Assembly (NCBI GenBank): GCA_003118195.1
Contig: BEXV01000486.1
Span: 159,780 to 191,879, forward strand
Length of the DNA stretch: 32,100 bases
Source: Hemicentrotus pulcherrimus
Taxonomy: Eukaryota > Echinodermata > Echinoidea > Camarodonta > Strongylocentrotidae
Reading direction: 5' to 3'
The notes under the pieces were generated by a model. The model worked only from the letters and a program-made list of their open reading frames with translations, was not told the origin of the DNA and searched no databases. Below, in pieces: positions 21,025-31,167 of this stretch. Each line of letters opens with the position of its first letter. Position 1 is the first letter of the stretch. A program made the translations under genes and the position numbers.

Positions 21025-21145
21025 CCCGGATAGTTGGCCGGTAGGGTAGTTGTCCTAGAGGATGGTTGTCGTAGGGGATAGTTGTCTGGGGGTAGTTGAC
21101 TGCGGATGGTTATCCTGGGGTGGATGTCCGGGGGATAGGTGTCCT
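21025..21145 (+). repeat. G-rich minisatellite, unit about 15 bp (locus 2)
   Basis: About eight degenerate units of the form CTGGGGGATAGTTGTC, with unit lengths of 14 to 16. It is the same unit family and orientation as 3003-3063, 18 kb away. Confidence 0.85.
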
Positions 21146-21270
21146 AGAACCATGTAGATTATGATTGAATGTCTGTTTTGCTATGGCGACCTTACCACTA
21201 GCCCTGTGTTTTTAGGAATTTTGCCACGTGCCTGTTCATTTTGTTTTTGTGAAGGAAATAATGAAAAAAT

Positions 21271-21325
21271 AATAGTAGGTTCTATAGCGGACACGTCTGT
21301 CAAACGTTACACTTCCGGCGCTCCA
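21271..21325 (-). mobile_element. Short interspersed repeat (GGAGCGCCGGA family), copy 1
   Basis: On the minus strand GGAGCGCCGGAAGTGTAACG, GTTTGACAGACG and GCTATAGAACC lead to a TACTATTATT-type A/T tail. It aligns with 25854-25915 in the same orientation, with small gaps. The fixed 3' junction with a simple tail suggests retroposition. The parent is unidentified. Confidence 0.6.
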
Positions 21326-21375
21326 CAATGATAAATAATAATTGTTGATTGACTTGAAAATTAAATTGAATATAA

Positions 21376-21488
21376 TAGAGAGAGAGAGAGAGAGAGGGGG
21401 GATGTACATATCACGGTATTATATGTACAGCACGAGGGAGAGTGAAAGACATGGATGTAAAGAAAATATGGCAGAGAGAGAGAGAGAA
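21376..21488 (+). repeat. (GA)n tracts
   Basis: Pure GA runs at about 21377-21396 and 21474-21487, separated by mixed sequence. Confidence 0.9.
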
Positions 21489-21671
21489 CATGTATTTAGG
21501 CCTCGGGACGAGCAGTAGACAAGGCCCAAACTTTCATAAGGAGCACGTATAATATTTCACAGGCGCACTTGACATTGACCTTGCTTTTGGTCTTATGTAT
21601 TACCTCGTGAGATGAAAACGTGATGAAAATCTTGCACTTGAGGGGATAACTCTTTACCCTTTTCGCCTTTG

Positions 21672-21691
21672 AGGGGTAACCTGTTACCCCT
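21672..21691. repeat. Perfect 8-bp hairpin
   Basis: AGGGGTAA-CCTG-TTACCCCT, a perfect stem with a 4-base loop. It lies just after a similar decayed word (GAGGGGATAACTCTTTACCC), so it may be the remnant of a small palindromic repeat. Confidence 0.7.
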
Positions 21692-24442
21692 GGCCGAGAA
21701 ACATTGAGAAGAATACATTAGCATGCGTGAAATTGAAGACCTGACTAAGTGTGAAGAGTTAATCAACCGGTTTATTGAGCCCAAGATGTCAACCTCTGTA
21801 TCCCTTTAAAATACCATACTTCAGTAACCAGTACATACACCAATTTCAGCCACCAGGAAACGAGCCTATCATAACCATTTCAATTTTCTGATGATGACGT
21901 TCTCAGTCTTGATATTCGGCAAAATACATCATTTCAAAGGACTCGGGGGAGTATTTCATTTTAATTTGTACTTTACTATTCCTGTTAACATATGATACCA
22001 AAGTTAGAGAAGTATTTCTCGTCTCGATGTTACGTACCATTGATACGGTACCGCAAATGAGACAAATAACATGGTTGATATGGTAATATCATCGACATAT
22101 TTGTTTGAAACATGACCGGGACATTATCAAGTTCCGAAGGTGTTCCAGGAAAATTATTTCCCCGGGTTAAACCTTGTTTTCCTTCATATGAACTTTAAGG
22201 TGACGTATAGAAGGTGCGCTTCCGTCATGGGTCAACAACCTTGGAAGAAGATTTAATCAAGTAACATCCCAAACAACATGGCGCTGACATAGATTGTATC
22301 GCCAAAGGACACGAGATTATGTTTCGTCCAAAATTTTAAAGTACTCATCAGACAGGAAAAAGTAAAAGGCGATGACTGGCGGCAGTTCGATTTTTAATGT
22401 TTTCGATGCGGAAGGCAAGGTTTATTTCCAAAACATGCTGCATCGTGAGCTCTTAAGGAGAGGGAAAAACCCTGAGGTATTTTGGGTGTGATACTAAAGG
22501 ATCAGGTTTGAGGCAAGGGGCTTATAACCCCTTGGATGAGTGATTAATCAAGTGGATTTCTTGCAAGTGTTTGTGCAGGCGCACGGTAGACATCGAGTCA
22601 TGTTGGTCGGTTATCGTAAAGATTACATTGATGCCGTATAATCTACCGCAAAGTGCACATCACTTCATGTAAATATTGAAGGGCATTTCAATGAACTTTA
22701 TTGAAGTTTTGAAAAGTGATCAACAATCATAAAAGAATAAAAAGGCTTAGCTTTGAACTTTAGAAAAAAAAAGATTTCGTTCTAGAGACTAGAACTGCGA
22801 CATGTGCATAATTATCGATTATAGAAGTTAAGTCTACGAGGTAATTTTATATTGAGTGTTACATCTATTGTTCGTTTATAACAGAAACATCATTTAGAAA
22901 GAAATTAAGATCACGGCCCAACACGTAGATAAATATATGGAGCAATGCAGCTGAAAGTCTCTGATTGTTGTATCAATATTGTCAGTTTTATTGGTCTAAT
23001 ACTGCTCATTTTATCAGCAAAGATACCTGATGCATGAACTGAGAGTCTGAACTTTAAAAGCTTTGTACCGAATGATTAAAGGTTTTACAAAGTTATGGAA
23101 AATTTTGAAAAATGGGTGGATAGTGATTCTTCACAATTTTGATATATTTGGATGCCCCTGTGGATGTATCAAAAGCACTAGAAATTTCAAACCCTAAAAC
23201 ACTTCTGCTTTCGAGAAAAATTGAATATAAAGATTTATCGGTGCTCCCGATAAATGTTGATGAATTTCAAAAAGCTCCTACGGCCGTACAATGGTAGCTG
23301 CGACCATGAAAATATCAGAATATGTAGTTGTGGTATATAATTTCCGAACGGAAATAGCTGATCGGTCGATTTTAGTCAATAAACATTGTTTTATAGCTTA
23401 ATTTATACCTTGACCTTGAGAGGGAGCTACTCAACATAAAGTGTTTATAATTTACAATTTCACAACTTTAGAGTCGATTTCGACCGCGACAACGATCACT
23501 GAATAATATAGGATCGCATATGCTTCGAATATGTTCATTTGAACCAAATTCATGACCCCATACCAAAACTTTGTATTACATTTAAGGCTCATGATTCCTA
23601 GCATTCCCGTTTCGGTCTTCACGCAAAAGAATTATTTCATACTGGAACCTGATAACATTTCATGTCAAACCAGCTAAGCAATGTATAGCTTCAGAATGCG
23701 TCCAAAGCTAAATTCTCAAAGCATATTGCGGGGATAAAATGGGTGAAATATCTTCAAGAGAACATGGGTGCTCTTATTTGCCTTCCAAGAATAAAAAAAG
23801 AGGTATGTAACTAAGTTTTAGGGGCTAGCTGTGCCATGCAAGCATTGCTTATTTAGCATGCCCCTTCGTTTCAAAGTATAAATTTAGGTCAACAACATTC
23901 TTTTAGATAATCTTCAGTTTTGCATAAGTTATATTCTTTTATATAATCTTATTGCATTGCTTTATGTCAATAATTGAATTTAATAGTGCTTTGTACATGC
24001 TTATCATGTTCATATTGAAACGGAAATAAATCAAACGTAAAATCAAAGTGATGATTTGTTGTTGTTATATTTGTTGCTGTTTGTATTTTGTTTTGTTTGT
24101 ATGTTGTTTTTTTCGAGGGTGGATTTTTTCTTCTTCTTTGCAATGAACTGCCCATGCTCAGGCGTGCATCTTTTTAAGATTCTGGTATTTCAACACAACT
24201 CGCGTTCGCTGAAACAAATGCTCAATTAACCGATTAGTGAGATTAAAATCTCATCAACAATGAATATGCGCCCACACCTAAAAAACAATGGCAGATTTTG
24301 TTTATCTACATTTGAATCCGACTATTTCCCTGTTGTTTAAATATAATAAACCTGCTGTGATGTATAGATATTTTCGCTGATATCATTGTGCGTTAAGGTG
24401 ATTTAATAAAGTGAGACTAAAATCTTAACATCAAAAATATAA
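21692..24442. other. No gene identified; two perfect short hairpins
   Basis: About 2.7 kb, AT-rich, with no recognisable protein or RNA gene. Perfect hairpins lie at 23233-23255 (ATTTATCGG-TGCTC-CCGATAAAT) and 23340-23355 (ATTTCCG-AA-CGGAAAT). No dispersed repeat that I can identify. Confidence 0.4.
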
Positions 24443-24500
24443 TGTGCACGTGTGTGCACGTGTGTGTGTGTGTGTGAGCACGCGCGTGTGTGTATGTGTC
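24443..24500 (+). repeat. Alternating purine-pyrimidine tract with two E-boxes
   Basis: GT dinucleotides mixed with GCAC and CGCGCG, all alternating purine and pyrimidine, which is the composition that favours Z-DNA. Two CACGTG palindromes at 24447-24452 and 24457-24462 are exactly 10 bases apart. Confidence 0.85.
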
Positions 24501-25419
24501 CACTGGCCAAATCAACGGAAGATTCTATTATCAATATAAAAATCTCCGTAGTGCAAATCGTATACCACTCATTGTGGCTATAAATAGCAATCGGCCTTTA
24601 GCTATCGACTGATTTCCTCGGACGATGAACAATTTCTACTATCGATTTTCTGATAACCGGAGTGTTTTAATTCGTCAAGTGATTAACAGCTCATAATTGC
24701 GCTAATGCTGGTATGTGTGTGTGCCACCACCTGCGTTTTAATTCATCGAAGGCTGTCTTCGGCATTAACATTCACAGCACTGGCAACGACAAAGCTGCTT
24801 AATATCGATCAATCTATTCGTCAATTCTTTGATTTGTCATAACTTAAGCCGTGTTGAATATCAATTATATTTAAAATCGTTTAGTCTCATTTGAGGACGC
24901 CCCCTATCGGCAGAGTCCAGCAGACCAACATGTACGTTAGCTTAAGGAATTTTACCCCAAAATCGTTAAAATTTCATTTTTTTTTTTGTTTAAACGAAAA
25001 GCACATCCACCCCGATGTACGATATCACTAGCTCTTTCATTGGAACCCTCATGTCCCATTGACTTTTGAAAGTTCACCCATCGTAACTTTAAATTTTGTA
25101 TCTTTATAAATTGTGTATTATAAATATTGTCAGATACGACAACTGATTTCAATATATATATATTTTTGTGGACAAAGCATGATAAGTAGATACAGTGAAA
25201 TATATATTATCCACTGAATTCATGAACATGAGAAACACTGTGTATTACCTTGATGTGTATATACGCTTGCACTGAAGCTCTGGCATCGATGTCACAACAT
25301 TTCGGAGAAACACTGAAAGTTCATTACTTGAAGGTCGTCTACATCAACTTTCAGATGAGCAAACTTTGCGTGTGTATGTACGAACATCCTTTAGCTGTAC
25401 GACAAGTAATTGTACTTGT
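24501..25419. other. No gene identified
   Basis: AT-rich, with a short (TA)n near 25152-25165. The minus-strand frame at 24952-25152 has no recognisable domain. Confidence 0.4.
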
Positions 25420-25545
25420 AGGATCGTAGTAAAATAAAACGTTGCGTAACAAAACGTCGTTAATTGAAAATCGTGTGACGAAACTTCGTGTAGTGATATG
25501 TCGTATACTAAAACGACGTTTACCGAAACATCGCATATAACATAA
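25420..25545 (+). repeat. CGTCG-type minisatellite, unit 14-16 bp
   Basis: About seven degenerate units of the type ACGTCGTRTAACGAAA follow one another (for example ACGTTGCGTAACAAA, ACGTCGTTAATTGAAA, ATCGTGTGACGAAA, CTTCGTGTAGTGATA, TGTCGTATACTAAA and ACGACGTTTACCGAAA). The CpG at the unit core is kept in most units, which is notable in CpG-poor DNA. The minus-strand frame 25351-25536 runs through it and is not a gene. Confidence 0.8.
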
Positions 25546-25724
25546 ACGGAGGTTTAAGCGACGGCGCTTCTCAAACGAAGAAAAACTCCATGAAATAAAT
25601 CGGGATCCACTGCTAGTGTAAGCGTTCTATCGTACAAAAACCGTATCAACAGTCAGGACCTATCATAAACGCGTATTGACAATCGGCCAGCTCGAAGCTG
25701 ACATTAGATATAATCAACTGATAT

Positions 25725-25780
25725 GATGATAATAATAATAATAGTGATAATAAGAACACTAATAATGATAATAATACAAA

Positions 25781-25811
<31 letters not shown>

Positions 25812-25853
25812 AAGAATACTGATAATAAGAACAACAATAATTACTTTGAACAT
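25725..25853 (+). repeat. AAT and AAG trinucleotide microsatellite
   Basis: (ATA/AAT)n at about 25725-25780, then (AAG)n at about 25782-25816, then ATA- and ACA-type triplets. On the minus strand it continues the A/T tail of the repeat at 25854-25915. Polyisoleucine, polyarginine and polyphenylalanine frames here are artefacts. Confidence 0.9.
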
Positions 25854-25915
25854 AATAGTGGTCGATCCTTGTAGAGCACTCCCGTCCGTCAAACTTGACA
25901 CTCCGGCGCTCCGTC
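25854..25915 (-). mobile_element. Short interspersed repeat (GGAGCGCCGGA family), copy 2
   Basis: On the minus strand GGAGCGCCGGAGTGTCAAG, TTTGACGGACGGGAGTGCTC and TACAAGGATCGACC lead to ACTATTATG and then a long TTATT/TTC-rich tail (25725-25853). It aligns with the copy at 21271-21325. The microsatellite downstream may have grown from its tail. Confidence 0.6.
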
Positions 25916-25969
25916 AGTTTAAAATGGTTGCCATATATGGCGCTCTAGCATTCTTAAGAAATTAATTTT

Positions 25970-26105
25970 AAACAGACACCCATTCACCTCACCTGGCAAA
26001 TGTGTGGCAAATGTGGATTAATGCAGATCTGTAAGTTTAAACTTCCTCTAGAGTGAATAGGGCATTGGTCTATAATCTAGGCTCACGATTCTTTGATTAG
26101 ATACA
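25970..26105. mobile_element. Possible decayed SINE sequence
   Basis: CACCCATTCACCTCACCTGG..CAAATGTGGATTAATGC resembles the CCCAGG-type end of tRNA-derived SINEs, and AGGGCATTGGTCTATAATCTAGGCTCACGATTC a little further on resembles the anticodon-to-T-arm part of a tRNA-like head. Neither has clean A or B boxes. Low confidence. Confidence 0.25.
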
Positions 26106-27012
26106 TCTTTCCTTTGATCAGGGGGTAAAGGTTAACAAACACGAGCCAAGATTGTCTTGACTGGCTAAATGTTCCAACGTACGTGGCTGAGGTCAATGCT
26201 GACGTAGTCTGATATAGCAATTCAACGGTTAAAGGCATTTTTAAATCTGAGATGCATTGCCCTATGTAATATGAGTGTCTGTGATATGGTGTGATATTGA
26301 AGCCCTACACAAAAAGTTGCGCTTCAAAATGATCTTTAAGTGCCTCAAAGTAGTAAAAACCTTTGAGTGGCCGGTTTTACCATACTCGTTTTCCCCAATA
26401 GACAGTCATGTTATGAAAATCGTTAGGGAAGAAATCGATTTCGATTTTCAATCATACATATATTGGTAATTAGACAGGTGATCGGCTTGTAAAAGTCATG
26501 GGGTTTCTGACTGACATAAAGGTTTATAACTACCATTGCAGCATAAGCTAAATCCAGGGTTTTGTTTCAGAATCTGAGATAAAGTTACCCAATCCCGTTA
26601 ACTAGATTGCGTAGACATTCACCCAAGGCCTTTTTAATGCCACTTCGTATACCCCTTAAAAATCCAATTCAAACATAATGATACATTTTAGTAATGTTCG
26701 ATTATTCCAATAGATGATGAATAGTTTATTTAAATTCCCTTAAGTCAGTGCGATTGTGTTGGTAACGGTATGACACAAAACATTATTTTTCAGCATATGA
26801 ATTTCATTTTTTTAAAAATAAATATAACGTTTGGCAATTGAATTTCAGCGTATTAATTTATGAAAGGTCTATGACAGATTAACCTTATATAGTAGTTGCC
26901 ATATTGTGTCCGTTTTAGTGACGATTATATAGGCAAGATAATAAGGTTAATTACAATAGTAATCATCATAACCTTGATATACTTCATGGGTAGTTGTTGG
27001 ACGAAAAGCTAC
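26106..27012. other. No gene identified
   Basis: AT-rich. The frames at 26275-26469 and 26896-27171 have no recognisable domains, and the second crosses the (TA)n run. Confidence 0.4.
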
Positions 27013-27040
27013 GATATATATATATATATATATATATATT
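27013..27040. repeat. (TA)n microsatellite
   Basis: Pure alternating TA of about 27 bases. Confidence 0.95.
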
Positions 27041-27246
27041 ACAAAAAAGGAAAAAGGCTAACGCAATTTTACTTGACTTTTGCCATGTTTTTTGGAATAA
27101 AATTTGGCCGTACAATTTGTTCATACTCGATTTGTAAGTTATCAGACTGGATTCCGTTTGCGGGGCTATGAATCAAATGAATGAATAACAAAAGGCGTTA
27201 AAAGATGGGAGTTGTTGCTACCTTGTTTGACGTTCAACAATAAGGG

Positions 27247-27352
27247 ATAGAGCAACGTCGATCTGGCGCTGCACAATGGCTGCCGGGCTCACGATCAATT
27301 GGGCAAAAAGAATTTCCGTTTCGGTTAAATAAAATTTGGAGTGGACTATTAG

Positions 27353-27416
<64 letters not shown>
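27247..27416 (+). mobile_element. ATT-tailed short interspersed repeat, copy 2
   Basis: The same 105-base unit as 12570-12675 (ATAGAGCAACGTCGATC to GGAGTGGACTATTAG), followed here by a near-pure (ATT)n array to 27416 with one CAT interruption. The long pure tail suggests a younger insertion than copy 1, or later expansion of the array. The polyasparagine frame on the minus strand (27218-27457) is an artefact of this tail. Confidence 0.8.
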
Positions 27417-27417
<1 letters not shown>

Positions 27418-28576
27418 ATCTTTGCGTTTTCAAACGAGTTAAAGAGAAAGAAATCATTCCTCTTAAAGTTTGATGAAGACTTTTAATAGAAATAAATGGG
27501 TTCAGGTTTTGTAAGCTAATTCTTGTTAAAAAAGTTGTAACTGTTTTGCAAAATGAATTATAACAGTTACTTCATGCTACTTTGGATTTAATTGTGACAA
27601 GGGATCTCATATTGTTTATGATTAACATACAAATTTGAAAATAATAAAGAGATTTAGTCACGTCAAAATACCCTGACTAACGCAATATATTTCTTATAAT
27701 GGATAGTAAGCCAGATTTAAGCGTATTTTATTTATGACCATAAAAAGCTAATTAAAAAGGACCTTGCTGGATTTTCGTTTAGGTTTCACCTAATCTTAGC
27801 AATCATTTTGTATTTAAGTCTTGATATCCAATATTGCCTGAGTTGAGAGTTAAATCCATATTTCCTTTGACAATGCAATCCCCCTCAAAAACACCTAAAA
27901 TTAACTTTTAAAAAACAAAGTGATATATTTCCTATTTAAATTCATAAATCTGTAAACAATTTTGTTGTTAATCTCTAAAATATCTTTATATTTAATTTCA
28001 ATTTAGCCTAGCCAGGAAAGAAGGTCAAACATTCATTCGATTATGATCCCTTAATGACAGTTGATTATAACTGAACATGTCTATATAACATGACTCATGT
28101 AGACCACTAGTTAAAATCGAAGGCGACTCTTCTCAGAACTTAGAACGAATTAACTTTGAGGATCCAGGCGGTGGATTAACATTTTTAAAGAATCAAAACT
28201 TGACTGTAATTGCATTAAGGGTTATAAGATTTTTTTAATATTTATGGATAGATTAATGAATAACATTGAATGAATAAAGAAAAAGCTCTACTTTGAAGCT
28301 TTAAAATTGAAGAAACAAAACGAGGATGTAGATGTATATCGGTTCGAATTTATCTTTGAAGGAATTGGGTGGGACTGCCCACGCCATCTTCGTCCTGCAC
28401 TCAGAATTCCAGAACCAAAGCTGGCTGTTAGATGCAATAGACCAGTTCGTAGTTAGCGCATGGCTAAGATGACTCCAAATATCCACAGATCTTTTAAACA
28501 TAGATCCCACTTTGTGCCTTTTGGAATAATCACAGGGGATGTGATTCTTTGTTTGCCCTCTTGAAAGGATTACTTC
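27417..28576. other. No gene identified
   Basis: AT-rich. A minus-strand frame of 92 codons at 28301-28579 lies in a less AT-rich patch, but I recognise no domain in it and cannot show splice sites. Confidence 0.35.
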
Positions 28577-28607
28577 CACCTGTGTTCAATTAAATGTATC
28601 ACAGGTG
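28577..28607. repeat. Hairpin made of two inverted E-box sites
   Basis: CACCTGTG at 28577-28584 and CACAGGTG at 28600-28607 are perfect 8-bp inverted copies, each containing the E-box CACCTG/CAGGTG, with a 15-base AT-rich spacer. Confidence 0.6.
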
Positions 28608-28757
28608 CATACAAGAATAATGATTACATAACATTCGTGATCATGTATCTAGTATTAGTCTCAGTGGGTTTTAAAATTTTGTACAAGTCACCTTTATCTG
28701 CGCATGTGCAGATTGTATCTACGAAATGGTCTAATGTGACGGAATACTCCTCATCCA

Positions 28758-28919
28758 GGGCCCCTGTTGCACAAAGCTTACCAATAATGGTACTTTTTCC
28801 ATCAATGTTAACTTTCATGGAAACCCAGATTGCATAGGCTGTTGAGTGATATTACCATGGTTGTTCATAATGATGGCAAAGTTACCATCAAAGGTAAGTT
28901 TTATGCAACGAGGCACCGT
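28758..28919. mobile_element. Foldback miniature element, GTTGCAYAAA ends
   Basis: The left arm (28758-28812, GGGCCCCTGTTGCACAAAGC then TTACC..ATGGTA..CCATCA) and the complement of the right arm (28862-28919, CCTCGTTGCATAAAACTTACC then TTTGATGGTAACTTTGCCATCA) match at roughly three positions in four. The middle holds a second small inverted pair around CCATGG. There is no coding capacity. Target duplications are not obvious. I recall near-identical foldback families from marine invertebrate deuterostomes, but that needs a database search. Confidence 0.75.
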
Positions 28920-30081
28920 TGGTATCGTAACAAAATTTGGCTACCATGTGTTAAATGTTCCTATTCCATATCCCTAACATATCCTTAAATCAAGCGTTGT
29001 ATCATTGTAATCAAACTTAGACTATGCTTTAAAGCCCCATTGTATTAATGCCTAAGTGGTGCCCGTTGGTCCCCCATGATCCTCTTTTTCTTATCTAAAT
29101 TGATAGCTGAGTTGATGAGGTAGCCACATGTCAGTGACCACGCTGGGTGGTCTAATCCCTCCTGGCCAAACTAGTACAGACGGGCTTTGGTGCTCGTTGC
29201 ACAAGAGGGGTATTTGCTGACGTAGGATTGCGATTGGCGCCTTCATCGACGCGCCCCGTGAGAATGAAATACATACAGAAATTGATTACAAAGTATAGAG
29301 TACATTATTGCGTTCATTTGCTGGCATGCACAAATTCCCCTCCTCATAAGCGGATGTACTAACCGAATACGAATTACGCCAATGTACAACGAGCATAATC
29401 CATGCAGGCAAGTAACGCATGGATACAAAAATCCTACTAGCATGGGCTCTACCAGTAAATAGTCTACTGCACCTGGGTAGAGCGTGGTAGTTGCACATAA
29501 AGTGGGATTTCCGTCCCTCGGTAGTTAACATTCAGGATACCCTTTCGTTTTGTATCGTTATGGCAATTGCCTTTATAGCGAGGAGATAACCACTGAAGGT
29601 ACAACCTTTATTTATACTGAGCAACACTAAACAATTCTAACCATCCTTTCCAGTCAAGTTTCTGTCTCTTCAATCTTCTCTATCTCCCCTCCACGTTTTC
29701 TGCAACTCTACTTTCCATCTTAATACAATCAGCCATGCAGATTTCCAGTTCATATGATGGCCCGTGAAGGTCATGCACAGAAGGTAATTCTCCTTCCCCT
29801 CAATAAGCGCCGTAGATTTGTGTTCCGGACCTAAGGAAATGCGTAAATCGTTTCTTTCCCTCCACAACAAATGCCCGTTGCTATAGCTTCTCCGCTTCCA
29901 TTATCGTCGGCCCTATTTTAATCAACTCAAAAAATTTGTGTCCTTTCAGCGAAGCATACAAAAAAAATCAAGACCTACAGCTGCTTAGCTGCTTCTCTAT
30001 TCGATTCACTCTATACTCGGAGAGAGTCTTTTCATTATATGCAACTGAATGCTATACATTCCCCGTTTCTAGTTTGATGTT
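28920..30081. other. No gene identified
   Basis: Less AT-rich than average in 29040-29540. Overlapping minus-strand frames at 29243-29531 and 29670-29870 show no recognisable domain. The second has a plausible coding look (mixed polarity, several Trp) but nothing to identify it. Confidence 0.35.
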
Positions 30082-30438
30082 AAAGCCCCCTACAGTATTT
30101 GGAGCCACAAAAAGGGGAAATTTCACTTAAATTGTATTATAATGTGAAAAGAGGATGTCAATTTAGACACATTTTTGCAGGGATTCTAAAAACAAATGTG
30201 TTTGAAGTCGAATATTGATGAGAGAATATCAAGTTTAGGTTTTACTGCGTACATCAGAAAAACCCTTATTGTGTATTCTTTATCAATATTTGTTTTCAAG
30301 CACATTTTAGGGGGGAAATTCTTTGCAGAAGTGTGTCTTGAATGACATCCTCTTTCTCATTATGATATAATTAAAGTGAAATTTTGCCTTCAAATTTGTT
30401 GTCAATTTTGGGGATACGAACACTTTAGAGGGAGCTTT
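30082..30438. mobile_element. Foldback element of 357 bp with arms of about 150 bp
   Basis: The left arm runs from AAAGCCCCCTACAG (30082) to about 30232. The right arm, on the other strand, runs from AAAGCTCCCTCTAAAG (30438) back to about 30280. The best-kept block is AATTTCACTT..TATAATG..AGAGGATGTCA..AGACACA, at about 80% identity between arms by eye, with some length differences near the tips. The single-stranded centre is about 45 bases. There is no coding capacity. The structure fits a foldback or long-TIR miniature DNA transposon. I could not identify a target-site duplication. Confidence 0.8.
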
Positions 30439-31014
30439 GAATTTTAAAGGTACTTCGCCTATTTACATCAAATTCTGAAGAACTTTGCAGGAATTATAAA
30501 TATTTCACGTATGTCCTATCCGTGAAATGTAAACGTTAAAAGTCTCCCAATATTCACATTATGCAAGAAAACTCGTTTACTTTGTAGACTTAACTGTCAG
30601 AAACTATCGAGTGAATGACTGAATGACTTTTTTTATTCTTTGTTAATAACATACATGAAATGAGCTGGAAAGGTATCTGTAGATTTGTTACACATCCATG
30701 ACCCACTTCTTGTAATGGCCAAACTTAAAAGGATTGAATCTTTGCGCAGCACAAAACGTACGACCATTCCTTAAATTGGTCTGAAAATCAGACTATTACT
30801 AAATGGATTGCAATAACTTAAGTCGAATCGACAACTAATGGTCGTTATTTTCCCACAAAAATACATTTTCAAGCCCTTTCGTTTTGAGGGTAGTTCTAAG
30901 TGAGTAGTATTTTTCAAATGCCGTTGGAATCTAACCTCTTCATTTGTTTGGCCAGCAAATGGGACAGGGTACCTTTAAAGTGCCGATTGAGTTCTGCGGT
31001 AGAGGTGAACAATC
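30439..31014. other. No gene seen; perfect short hairpin at 30502-30528
   Basis: AT-rich spacer with the hairpin ATTTCACG-11 bases-CGTGAAAT at 30502-30509 and 30521-30528. Nothing else recognised. Confidence 0.5.
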
Positions 31015-31167
31015 TGAGGGTGTTTCACAAAGCCTATTTTTTTCAATGACGAATGACAAACATCAGTGACAAATCTGCTGATAACCAATCAGAAGGATGG
31101 ATTTCAGGAGCTTATAACAAAAACTGTCATTTGTCACTGATGACAAGTTTTGTGGAACGGGGCCCAG
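31015..31167. mobile_element. Foldback miniature element, GTTYCACAAA ends
   Basis: The ends read CTGAGGGTGTTTCACAAAGC and, on the complement, CTGGGCCCCGTTCCACAAAAC. Inside, CATCAGTGACAAAT at 31061-31074 has a perfect 14-base inverted copy at 31129-31142. The centre contains ACCAATCAGAAGG, a motif I associate with this type of element in sea urchin-like genomes. It has no coding capacity, and no clear target duplication was seen. Confidence 0.75.

Noticed and set aside
25420..25545. CRISPR-like array
   Set aside because: Units of 14-16 bp are contiguous, with no unique spacers, and the DNA is eukaryotic in character.
25646..25965. Polyisoleucine, polyphenylalanine and polyarginine frames
   Set aside because: Translations of the AAT/AAG microsatellite in different frames.
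27218..27457. Polyasparagine frame
   Set aside because: Translation of the (ATT)n tail of a dispersed repeat.
28624..28837. Overlapping short frames on both strands
   Set aside because: They lie in and beside the foldback element at 28758-28919.
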